Source: Halicephalobus mephisto
Lineage: Eukaryota > Nematoda > Chromadorea > Rhabditida > Panagrolaimidae
Assembly: GCA_009193035.1 (NCBI GenBank)
Contig: SWDT01000106.1
Location: 1 to 64,000, forward strand
Direction of reading: 5' to 3'
DNA length: 64,000 bases
Shown here: in pieces, positions 35,401 to 45,930 of the stretch
Layout: every line of letters starts with the position of its first letter
Position numbering within the stretch: position 1 is the stretch's first letter
Translations under genes and position numbers: made by a program
Notes under the pieces: model-generated
Databases searched by the model: none
What the model saw: only the letters and a program-made list of their open reading frames with translations
What the model was told of the DNA's origin: nothing

Positions 35401-38400
35401 TTATGCTATTCGATCAACGTCGTTTTATCCTGTGAATGAGTTTGATGATACTGGGATATTTGTTTTATTATTTTTTGGATTTACTTTTGTACTTTATTTG
35501 TTTAATTGGTTTTTCCAAGATGGAGGTAAGTTTTTTGATATATGAATATTTTAAAATTGTTGATTTTTAGGTAAAAAAGATATTCTTGACAGAAGAGCTC
35601 TTCATGATGCTTTGACGAGAATTAAGGAACAACAGGTCCAGATAGAGCAATTGAGGAAAAACGCGGCTGATCCTCAAATTATGGCACAATATACAGGTCA
35701 AATAGAAAAATTACGAAATGATTACATGAATTTAAAACAAGAAAATGACAAACTTAATTACTCGTATGGATTTTTTGAATTTTTTTATTTTATTGATTTT
35801 TGTATTTTAGAATTCAACAGAAACAAACAGAATTTTCGGAAATTGCACAAGAAAAAAATCGATTACAATCAGATTTTCAACAAATTTCAACAGAAAAAAG
35901 TGGTCTTGAAAGAGAATATGATAATGTTGTTCAAAAACATAAGGTTAGTTGTGAAATTTTTAATTTTAAGTATTTTGTAATTTAAAAATGATATATAATT
36001 TTTTGGAATTTTTGATTTTTTTTATGTAATCAGAAAGTTAAAGTAGAAAAATGGTAAATTTGGCAATTGGATCTTGGGATTTTTAAAAATAATTTTTGAA
36101 TTTTTTGATTTTTTAAATTTTTTTGCACAAAAGTGGAGATTTTTATAAAAGTAGAAAAATGGTAAATTTGGTAATTTAAAATTAATTTTGTTTAAATTTT
36201 AGTTTTTTAGAAATTTGAATTTATTTTAGAAAATTTTAGATTTTTGTGATAATTACTAATGTGTTTTTTATTTTTCAGGAAGTTTCTGAAGAGTTAAGAA
36301 TGGTTAGGACTCAATTGACAGAAGCAAATGAACGTCAAGCAACTTCGGTTTCTGAAATTCAGGATTTGAGGAAGACTATTAATGAATTAGAAAATAATCT
36401 TCACGATACAGAAAGCAACAGTTCGAATTTGAAGATTAAATTAGATGCTGCTAATGAGAAAATTGAAGATTTGGAAAAACAACTAAGAAACAGAAAAAAG
36501 ACAGAAGAAGAATACATCGAGGTTATTGAAGAACTTCAGAAAAAAATAGCTAATGTAGAACAAAAACCAACAATGAATCAGGCTAAAGTTGAGTCTGTTG
36601 GTAGTGGAGAATCTAATGCTTCTAATGGATGGTCGGACATGGATTTGGGAGATTTGGATGTTCCAGAAGAAAAACAAATTGAAGAAGAACCAGTAGCGAA
36701 GAAACCGGTAAAAGTTGCGACTCTTGGAAAGAAAAATAAAAAAGAAATATCTCCTGAACAAGAAAGAAAGATTTCGAAAGGATCATCGGATATTATGGAA
36801 GTTGTAAGTTTGAGAAAAGAATTAAAAAGTTTGGAAGTTGAAAGAGATGAATTAAAACGTGAATTAAAAAATGAACAAAAAACAAAAGAATTAATAGAAA
36901 TGGAAATAGATCAATTAAAAAAGAATTTGGCAGAAAAAAAAGCAGATCTTGAAAGAACAGCAACGGATAAGGATTACTTCAGAACTCAATCAGAAACTTT
37001 ACAACAAAAATTGGAAGAAGCGAGTTATAAAATAGAAAAACTTCAACAAGATAAAGAAAAAATGTTTGATTTGGAAAAAGAAATAATCAAACTTTCCGGA
37101 GAACGAAGTGAAGCTTCAATTAAAATAAAAGAATTAGAAAAACAATTAAATAAAGCAGAAGAAGATAACAAAAAAATAGAATTGAGATTCTTTTCTGAAC
37201 AAAGAAGACTACAAAGTCATATATTGAATTTGGAAAATAAGGCTTTAATGGCAAATGTACATGATGGTATTGGATCTGGTAATTCGTCAGATAGAGATTA
37301 TTCATTAATGGGAACGAATAATGGACAAAGTAATAATGAAATTAGAAGTTTATGGACGGATGTGGATGCGGAAACGTCGTTTGATGAGTGAGTTTTGATT
37401 TTTTGAAGGAAAGGGAATTGTTGTGGAGATAGTTGTGGTTTTTTGGGACATTTAGTAGTAGTACAATGGAATCTCGATATAACGCACCCAGGCTATAAGG
37501 TATGATTTCAGTATGTTAGTTTGGTCCGCGTACAAATTTGCGGGAATTTAAGGAATTTTAGTCATATTCGACCCTCGATAAAAGACACCCCACGATATAA
37601 AGCACGATTTGTCCGGTCTCTTGAAGGTGCCTTATATCGAGATTCCACTGTAGTTTGGTGTGCAATTATTAGTTATTGAGGGTTTTAGATTTTGATATGG
37701 GAATTATACAATTTCAAAATCGACTTTTAATTCTTAAATTTTAAAAGATTATGAAATCACGTAAAATTAAAAATTGAGTTATTCTGGTTTTTATTGAATT
37801 CTGGAAAGTATTTTCTCGATTATTTTATGTAATTTTAATTTTTATAATTTATGGTTGATTTCGAAATGATCATTGAATAGAATTAAAATTATAGGTTTTT
37901 TTAGTTTCTAAAAAGTTTCGGAATTTCTTTTTGAGGTAATTTTATAAAAAACTTAAGTTGTATTGAAATTCTGGGGAATTTCGGAACGTAATTAAAATTT
38001 TAGAAATTTCGAAGAATTTTAAAAGAAATTTATTTTCAAGTTTCTATAATAGTATGATTGATATTTGTATTTTTAGTGGTTTGATTCCATCGGATCATCG
38101 TCGGAAATCAAGAGGATTTTATGATCAAATTCCATCAGGAAGAAGATCTGCAGGAAGAGATACTCAAAGACGTCGTTCAAGAAGTGCAGGAAGGAATAGA
38201 GGATCAGGAGTATCTTCTCCTAATTTTTTGCCACAACCATTTAGCCATAATTCTTCAAGAGCTTCGCCGATGAATGCTTATGATAGACATTCAGAACATA
38301 GATCTTCTAAGAGAATTTCTCGTGGAGGTCATCAAACAAATGCTCTTTATTATTCGTCGGATGGATCTAATGGACTTTCTCCACCACCGGAAATGCCATC

Positions 38401-38458
38401 TCAGTCGGGAATTGCTCCTACGGCTGTTCTGTTGCATAAACCTACACCGAGAACGTGA
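32484..38458 (+). CDS. TANGO1/MIA3-like ER-exit cargo receptor
   Basis: Transmembrane receptor at ER exit sites, loading bulky cargo such as collagen. Eight exons: 32484-32501, 32550-32759, 33000-34400, 35288-35525, 35571-35763, 35811-35943, 36279-37387 and 38077-38458. Phases agree, 1227 residues. Signal peptide MLTYLLVLIYIPLFVNANA is created by splicing exon 1 to 2. A MIA-type SH3 domain follows (KLCADEKCSQKLF ... GRLLYLNFVDRLGYIF-like region). Next come a His/Asp-rich run near residues 165-185, an acidic Pro/Thr-rich luminal stretch with repeats, and a membrane segment near 600-618 (GIFVLLFFGFTFVLYLFNWF). A long cytoplasmic coiled coil runs about 625-1080, then an Arg/Ser/Pro-rich tail. 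This order matches TANGO1. The exon 3 donor (GTTGGT) is weak; reading on would end at 34517. Another possible in-frame donor is at 34343. Confidence 0.82.
33936..34210 (+). repeat. 96-bp coding tandem repeat in TANGO1-like gene
   Basis: Within the luminal region, 33999-34094 and 34095-34190 differ at only two of 96 positions by eye. Partial copies flank them. The encoded 32-residue unit has the form IPIRNTVAEEPSTAQDTV plus a Lys/Glu-rich tail. High DNA identity implies recent expansion. Confidence 0.9.
37388..38076 (+). repeat. Shared intron sequence, copy B (TANGO1-like intron 7)
   Basis: This is the same sequence as intron 3 of the BFR1-like gene, in the same sense orientation relative to transcription and starting close to the 5' splice site. 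It differs mainly by a 187-bp insertion (37464-37650). The similarity continues to 'tttctataatagtatgattg' near the acceptor at 38076. Confidence 0.8.
37464..37650. mobile_element. 187-bp TA-flanked MITE with pogo/Tc1-mariner-like ends
   Basis: The ends are 'CAATGGAATCTCGATATA' at the left and 'TATATCGAGATTCCACTG' at the right, inverse with one mismatch and flanked by TA on both sides. The homologous intron at 27301-27967 lacks it and shows a single TA at the matching place. This demonstrates insertion with TA duplication, as for Tc1/mariner/pogo transposases. There is no open frame, so it is non-autonomous. Confidence 0.88.
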
Positions 38459-39594
38459 ACGAAACGAGTTTTTTTGGATTGTGTGAAATGATGCTATTTA
38501 TAAGATCATTTTTTGTGCAAGAAATTTTCGATTAAACGGGATTTTTTCTTGATTTTTGGAAAAAATTGAAAAAGATGGTAGTGATTTTTGGTTGGTGGAA
38601 GGATTGGTGGATGAGGGGGAGGTTATTTATGGAAGAATTAAGGGTTTATTTATGGAAGAATTAAGGGTTTATTTATGGAAGGTGATTGACAAGGGAGTTT
38701 GGGGGTTCGTTTTGAGGAGGTTGGGGTTTTTCGTTGTAAGACATGATTTTGGTCTATGATGTAATTCCGAAAATTCAGATATCAAGTTTTATCAATTTAG
38801 TAAAGATAGATTTTTGAAAATACAAAAATCCACAAATGTCGTTTCAGCACGAAAAGTTCAAATTTCAATCCCGAATTCTGACGGTCAACTTTGATTTTGA
38901 ACTTTGAATTCGAATTTTGAATACCAACTTGGATTTCAAATTCTGTATCAACTTTGACCATTAATTTGGTTTTTGAATATTTCGACTTTGAATTTTGATT
39001 TTAAACTTTGATTTCAAATTCTGTATCAACTTTGAATTTGAATTCTGTTAATTTTGATTTTGAACTTTGAATTCGAATTTTGATGGTTAACTTTGATTTC
39101 AACCTCAAATTCTGACCATTAATTTTGATTCTGAATATTTCGACTTCGAATTTTGAATATCAACTTTGATTTTAAATTCTGTATCAGCTTCGACTTTGAA
39201 TTCTGTTAATTTTGATTTTGAACTTTGAATTCGAATTTTGAATATTAACTTTGATTTCAAATTCTGTATCAACTTTGACTTTGAACTCTGGTAATTTTGA
39301 TTTTAAACTTTGAATTCGAATTTTGAATATTAACTTTGATTTCAAATTCTGTATCAGCTTCGACTTTGAACTCTGGTAATTTTGATTTTGAACTTCTACC
39401 TCAAATTTTGACTGTCAACTTCGACCTCGTACTCTGATCCTCAACCTCGATGATACGGATCATTTATCAAAAATGTCAAATTCGATGTGAAATTAACTTT
39501 TTATTCAACTTTAAAGCTGGGCTTTAAAATGCTCAAATTAATCCTTAGAGATGCGGAATGTTTGAAAGACATCTAGGGATATTGCACGTTATCG
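38459..39594. repeat. 3' flanks and 'gaattcgaattttgaa' satellite
   Basis: 38459-38760 is GT-rich likely 3' UTR of the TANGO1-like gene, with a small 'tttatggaagaattaagggt' repeat at 38625-38680. 38830-39440 is a satellite of 'gattttgaactttgaattcg', 'aattttgaatattaactttg' and 'caaattctgtatcaactttg' modules. The remainder is the 3' flank of the receptor gene on the other strand. No gene seen. Confidence 0.75.
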
Positions 39595-42500
39595 TCAAGA
39601 AAGATCAGCAGAACTGTCGACGTCGGAAATACTTGAAGAAGTACAATTTGCTTCTGATTGAACATCTGGCTGATTTTCAGGATACTGTAACTGATTATCG
39701 TTTTCATCTGAATTGTGATTTTGATGATTGAATCGATCTGGTTCTCGACAGATTAAAAATGGAACGTAGAACATTTTTGAATTCAATAAAACAGAAGCCG
39801 TAGAATTCAGAAGGGGCAGAAATCCGAGGAGATCGCTGAGTCGAGGTCCGTCTTCGCACTGGGAGAGATGGATCTGGAGGGCCTTCACGAATTGGTCCTG
39901 GATAAGCTGGACCTTGGGGGCGTAGACGGAGTGCAGATGGGTCATTTTTTCGTCGTCTGAAAAAAGTTAATTTATCAAGTTTCAAAAAAATCACTTTTTA
40001 GAGTAGTTACTGTAACTTCAAAAATCAGTTATTATTTTTAATAATTTTTATTTTAGCAGTCTGAGTTTTCTAGAATTCAGTAGATTCTGAAAATTTTGAA
40101 GACTTTGTAGGAGATTCTGGAAGTTTCAACTAGATTTTGGAAACTTCCAGAATCCATTAGGAGGTCCTGAAGACTTCGTAAAAGATTTCAGAAATTTTCA
40201 GAATTTAGTTGGAACTTCCAGAATTCAATCGAAGCTTCTGGAAATTTCGAGAATTTTTATAAACATTTCAGAAATTTTCAGAATCTAGTTGGAACTTCCA
40301 GAATTCAATCGAAGCTTCAGAAAACCTTGTAAAAGATTGCCGAAATTTTTCAGAATCCAATTAAAGCTTTCAAAAATTTCGAGAATTTTTATAAAAATTT
40401 CTAAAATTTTACAGAAGATCTTAGAAATTTTTGGAATCTCGTTGAAACTTCCAGAATCCATCGGGAGATTCTAGAAATTTCCAGAATCCTGTGGGAACTT
40501 CTGAAATTTTACTGAAGATTCTGAAAATTTTCGGAATCTAGTTGAAATTTCCAGAATCCAATGAAAATTCCGAACTTTTTCGGAATCTAATTGAGGTGTC
40601 TGAAATCCCCTAAAATTTGATAAAAGTTCCTAGAAATTCGTTTCAAAATAATTTCGTAAAAAATCTATTTTTAATTTTTAAAACATAATTTTTTGATTTT
40701 GAAGTTACTGTAGAAAATAAAAAATTCGAAAAATATAACACTTGATTTTGAAGCAAGATTACTGTAACTTAGAAACGACTCTTGAAGAGAAATTTGTTGA
40801 AAAATTTACCTGTGGTCGGATTACCGTAATGAACCAAAGCGATGGCTTTGAGACAAACGTAGGCTTCTAACGTTATCCGGAGCTTCGAAAAAACGTTCAA
40901 AAGAGCAGTGAATTTTTCTATCAACTGTCCGGCTTCCTTCACGACGTTCTCTATCGGGATGTGCTTGTTGAGGATTGACGAAAGCCGTCGTTGGAAAATA
41001 AGCAGATTTGTGTGGGAGTCTTCGAAGGAAGGCTGATCCAAATCGACTTCATCCGCTCGATCACATCGGGTACAGACAGCGTAGAAACAAGCAGAAATGA
41101 GCACCTGAAAAATAACGAATTTATTCATTGGATAGTGACTTTAAAGTCAATTTTTTCTCAGTCACTGTCCTCAAAATATATAAACAATGATTGACAGTAA
41201 ATATTGTTATCAAACAATAAAATTTAGAGAAAATTATAGATAGTGTCCAAAAATTACTTTTCTTAGTCACTATCCAGACAATTTGTACTGATAATGGAAA
41301 TTGATCGAATAGTGTCTACGAAAGTACAAAAATCACTTTTTCAGTCACTATCTGAATGATTTTGTTGGTAGTGAAAATTGCCTGAATAGTGTCTAAAAAT
41401 CGTTCAAATCAGTCACTATCCAAACAATTTCTATTACCAATGAAAGTTGATTGGATAGTGTCTACGAGAGTACAAAAATTGTTTTTTCAGTCACTATCCA
41501 AAGAATTTCTATTACCAATGAGAGTTGATTGGATAGTGTCTACGAGAGTACAAAAATCGTCTTTTCAGTCACTATCCAGACAATTTCTACTGCGAAGATA
41601 TGACTGGCCGAATAGACAATATTCTTGGTAAAAAATGCAAATATCAGATAGTGTCTACGAGAGTACAAAAATTACTCATTTCAGTCACTATCCTTGGGTA
41701 GATTTTCAACATAAGGATAGTGACTATTTTGAAATCTTTCCAAATACTATTTAATTTTTACAGTAATCCAAACTAAAACTGACCAGTTCCGACCATCTCT
41801 GAGTCAACAAATGAGTGTGGACTTCGACGGGGAGCTCGTTGTAGAAAGGAAGGACTTTGGTCCATTCCACGAGCTGCTCGACAATTTCGTCTCCGATTTT
41901 TGATAATCTCAAACTTGCAGCTGCAGTTTCTTCTGGATTGGGTCTTCCACCACGAATCTGAAGTCCTCTGAGATTCAACAATTGCTCTAATCTGTCGACT
42001 TCGATCAATTCTTGAATTAAATTTTTGTTTGGACGAACGAAGCAAACTGAAGAAAAATTTTCTTCTTTTTCTTCGTTGTTCGGAGATTCAGTTTCGAAAT
42101 TCTCATCACTTAGATAATCTTCGTCGTCTAGGAATTCTGAATCAACCGGCTGTTCCGGGGCAGACACGGCGTATCGAGGGATGTACCGTAATCGGGAGGT
42201 GTGGGGAACTTCAAAGTCCAACTGTCGGATATTCAGAGTCCGAATTCTTTGACGGATTTTTTGATATTTTCTCTAAAAATTAAAAAATCAAAATAATTTT
42301 AACATTTTTAAAAAAATTCAAAAATTAAAATAATTTTAACATTTTTAAAAAAACTTCAAAGGCTTTAAAATTTTACAGTACATTTTGGAAACTTTTTCAA
42401 GAATTTAAAGTACTTTTAAAAATATCTTCAAATTTTCAAAAATTTTAGGATTTTTTATTAGTTTTTGAAATTTCGGAAATTTTCAATTTTTTAGTTTTCA

Positions 42501-42990
42501 AAATTTCGAAAATTTTAGGATTTCTTAAATTTAAGAAATTTTCAATGTTTTATTAATTTTTGAATTTTCAAAAATTTTTTAAATTTTCAATTTTTTAGAT
42601 TTTAGGAATTTTTAATTTTTTTTATTAAAGTTTTTAAAATTTCAAAAATTTTAATTTTTTTATTAATTTTTGAATTTTCGAAAATTTTAATTTTTTTTAT
42701 TAATTTTTAAAATTTAGAAAATTTTAAATTTCTTTATTAGTTTTTAGAATTTCGAAAATTTTCAATTTTTTAGTTTTCGAAATTTCGGAAATTTTAGAAA
42801 TTTTGAATAATAAAATTTTCAAAAATTAAAAAATTAAACTGACCTTGTAGTGGGCATAAATGCCTCTGGCTTTGCTGGAATGTTTCGGTCTCGACAAGAT
42901 TCTTCTAGGATTAACTTTAATTTTCTGATTACTCCGGATTCTGGCGGGGCACGGGGGTCGAGATCGGGTCACTCCCTCGACTGCGTACAT
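39595..42990 (-). CDS. Nuclear receptor ligand-binding-domain protein without DNA-binding domain
   Basis: Four exons: 42990-42844, 42272-41784, 41104-40810 and 39956-39595. Phases agree, 430 residues. The N-terminus is basic (MYAVEGVTRSRPPCPARIRS, then RKYQKIRQRIR). An acidic linker follows (DEDYLSDENFETES). From about residue 155 there is a nuclear-receptor ligand-binding domain. It has the signature LVEWTKVLPFYNELPVEVHT then LLTQRWSELVLISACFY, then ITLEAYVCLKAIALVHYGNP and a C-terminal helix set with RLSDLLGFLPLLNSTASVLL. The signature resembles NR6 (GCNF) and NR2C receptors; in worms nhr-91 or nhr-41 are candidates, but I would not choose. No zinc-finger DNA-binding domain is encoded, and none was found upstream on this strand. 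It could be a DBD-less receptor or an isoform whose DBD exon I missed. Confidence 0.75.
41130..41740 (-). repeat. CACTATCC-family palindromic repeats in receptor intron
   Basis: The intron between 41784 and 41104 is filled with modules of 'tcagtcactatccaaacaat' and 'gattggatagtgtctacgag', about 100 bp apart at 41400-41600. An 80-codon plus frame (41389-41631) is a repeat by-product. Confidence 0.88.
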
Positions 42991-44100
42991 CTTTTATTTT
43001 TTAAAAAATTTTTATAGAACTTCATAAACCACAACTATCCTGAAAAATTTTTATCATTTTCATCTATCATTTCGAAATCAATAGTTCTTGCGAATCCGAG
43101 AAAAATAAAAATATTTTAAAACAAAAATATTTTAAAATAAAATTGAACTGGTCGGCACGGATGCTCAAGGACAGTCTTTCCTAGTTGAGAGCCATCAATT
43201 CCGAAATTCGGACCAGTCAACTGCCCTTGTATCCTTCTGGGTCAGTCTGTACACGACCTCTTTTCTCGCAAAATGTCCGATTGCGGGTCACGGTCTTTTT
43301 GAATTTCGGAAAAACTCAACAAAATGGGCCTCGTGGACAAAAGCGACCTTGACTCGGAAAAGGCCTTTTTTGAGGATTGTAAAAGCATGTATCTTGTGGT
43401 TATGAATAGGGTAGTTTTCGTGTCAAGAGCAATCACAAAAAAGGAAGCGAGAGGAGTCCGAAAAGTTCCGAAATCAAAACAAGGAGTTAGGGTCCTAGAA
43501 AGAAAATTATAATTTCTAAAATTAAAAATAAAACGTCAAATTTTGAAAATTAACTTTTATTTAAAAATTAAAATTTTAAAAAAATTATGATTTAAATTTA
43601 GAAAAAAATTATGATTTAAATTTTTAAAAAATCATAATTTCTAAAATTAAAAACAAAATACAGAATTTTGAAAATTAACTTTTATTTAAAAATTAAAATT
43701 TTAAAAAAATTAAAATTTCTAAAATTAAAAACAAAACGCTAAATTTTGAAAATTAACTTTGATCTCGAAATGAAAGCTTTTTTCGATTTAATATGGTATT
43801 ACAGCGAAATTTTCTGTTTTTAAAATTGCTGAAATGAATAAAAATTTCGAAATATACACACAAAAAAAACGTAACTTTTGACTTGATAACAATTGCGAAA
43901 TGTAACAAAAATTTAACAGAATAGTCACATTTTTATAAGTATTTGACTTTTGTGATGAAGATTAAAACTTAATAGTGACGAATTGACTTTATTACTAAAC
44001 TAAAAGTTACACTTTTTTGTATATAATTCTACAGTCTCGATACGAAAAAAACTACTTTTTTTTCTGTTTTATTGGGCTTTAAGAAATCACAAAAGATAAA
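42991..44100. other. Receptor upstream region with GC-richer block
   Basis: 43140-43510 has near-balanced base composition and open frames on both strands. The plus one runs 43324-43512 (62 codons, MGLVDKSDLDSEKAFFEDCK), the minus one 43436-43242. Neither has a known motif. 43510-43760 is an AT-rich tandem repeat with 'aaaattaacttttatttaaa'. 43760-44100 is unique AT-rich sequence. The balanced block may be a promoter or enhancer of the receptor gene. Confidence 0.35.
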
Positions 44101-44400
44101 ACTGGCAATTTATTGAAGGAAATGGTACAAAAGAAACCCGTTTTACCATTTTTTCCAAAACAGCTTTGTGGGTTGTTTGGCACTCTGGCCAAAACAGACC
44201 AGACGTCCTCCTTGTTTCGCGCAGCAGTCCAATTTTCGAGGAAACTGAAATCAAATGAAACTCGAGAGCTTTCCTCTTGGGAGATCCGAACGGGTTTCCA
44301 GCTGTCTCCGGCTGGCAATATCCTCATCAATTTGCTTCTTGCGCAAAGAAACAAATCAAGAAGAAAATTAAAATTTTCCATTTGGGACCCATGAAAAATA
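44101..44400. other. GC-richer island, overlapping open frames, unrecognised
   Basis: Both strands are open here (plus 44113-44394, 93 codons; minus 44381-44079, 100 codons). A double-open, non-repetitive, balanced block in an AT-rich desert is uncommon. Neither translation shows a motif, signal peptide or membrane segment that I recognise. Splice-compatible partners were not found. Confidence 0.25.
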
Positions 44401-45930
44401 AAAAACTAAGAAGATAATCTGATCTCGGAAAAACAGGGTTGGGTCTTGTTGTGGAAAAATACAACAAGAAAATTGAAAACTTTCCAATCGAGATCTGGAA
44501 AAATAAAAAAATAATTTTTAAAAATAATAATTTAGATTTATTCTGAAAAAAAAATTGAAAATTTTCCAGTCGAGATCTAGAAAAATAAAAAAATAATAAT
44601 TTAGATTTATTCTGGAAAAAATAAAAATTTTCCAGTCGAGATCTGGAAAAATAATAATTAGCTCTTATTTAGAAAAAATAAAATTGAAAATTTTCCAGTT
44701 GAGATCTGGAAAAATAAAAAAATAATTTTTAAAAATAATAATTTAGATTTATTCTGAAAAAAATAAAAATTTCCCAGTTGAGATCTGGAAAAATAATAAT
44801 TAGCTCTTATTTAGAAAAAATAAAATTGAAAACTTTCCAGTCGAGATCTAGAAAAATTTAAAAAATAATAATTAGGTCTTATTTAGGAAAAAAACTAAAA
44901 TTTTTAAAAATCTAATTTTAAAAATTTGGTGTTTGTTTGAAAGATTAAGAATTTCCATCCAAGACCCAAGAACACTAACAACTACAAAAAGAGGGCAATC
45001 AGATTTTGAAATAAGATAATTTTGCTTTATTCTAAAAAAAATAAAAAAATAGAGTATTTCCTTTAGAGATGGACAAAAAATAAAAAATAAATTTAATTTT
45101 TTCGAGACCCAGGAAAAACAGAAAATTTAGAAAGTTTGGTTTTGACAAGAAAAAATCATTTTTGAATTAAAAAATTAAATTCTTTCCGAAACTAAAAAAA
45201 AACAGAAAATTTAGAAAGTTTGGTTTTGACAAGAAAAAATCATTTTTGAATTAAAAAAATTAAATTCTTTCCGAAATTCAAAAAAAACAGAAAATTTAGA
45301 AAGTTTGGTTTTGACAAGAAAAAATCACATTTCTGAATTAAAAAAATTAAATTCTTTTCGAGACCCAGGAAAAACAGAAAATTTATAAAAAGAAAAGTTT
45401 GGTCTTGACAAGAAATAATCATATTTTGAAACAAAATAAATAAATTCTTCCAAAGATCTAGGAAGATCAAAAACTACAAAAAGAAAAGTCTGGTCTTGAC
45501 AAGAAATAATTTAATTATATTTTTGAATTAAAAAAATTAAATTCCTCTTAAGATCCAGAAAGATCAAAAAATTTAGAAAGTCTGGTCTTGACAAGAAAAA
45601 AACCATTTTTGGTTTAAAAAATTAAATTCTTTTCAAGACTCAGGAAGATCAGAAAATTACAAAAAAAATCTGGTCTTGACAAGAAAAAAACCGTTTTTGG
45701 TTAAAAACTTAAATTCTTTCCGGGACCCAGGAAAATTTAAGAATTACAAAAAAAATCTGGTCTTGACAAGAAAAAATCACATTTCTGAATTAAAAAAATT
45801 AAATTCTTTTCGAGACCCAAGAAAATCAGAAAACTAAAAAAAGTCTGGTCTTGACAAGAAAAAACCGTTTTTGAATTGAAAAAATTAAATTCTTTTCGAG
45901 ACCCAGGAAGATCAAAGAATTACAAAAAAA
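44400..45930. repeat. Two adjoining satellites (~90 and ~85 bp)
   Basis: 44400-44930 repeats 'ttttccagtcgagatctgga' and 'aataataatttagatttatt'. 45000-45930 repeats 'ggtcttgacaagaaaaaatc' with 'aattcttttcgagacccagg'; 'ttgacaag' lies at 45142, 45226 and 45311. The second unit contains partly inverse arms (GGTCTTGAC / TCGAGACC) and is related to the hairpins at 62005-62159. Confidence 0.88.

Noticed and set aside
36483..36761. 92-codon minus frame
   Set aside because: Antisense shadow of the TANGO1-like coiled-coil exon.
39704..39994. 96-codon minus frame with many Arg/Pro
   Set aside because: Alternative frame of the last exon of the LBD-only receptor; the other frame carries the LBD motifs and has consistent splice phases.
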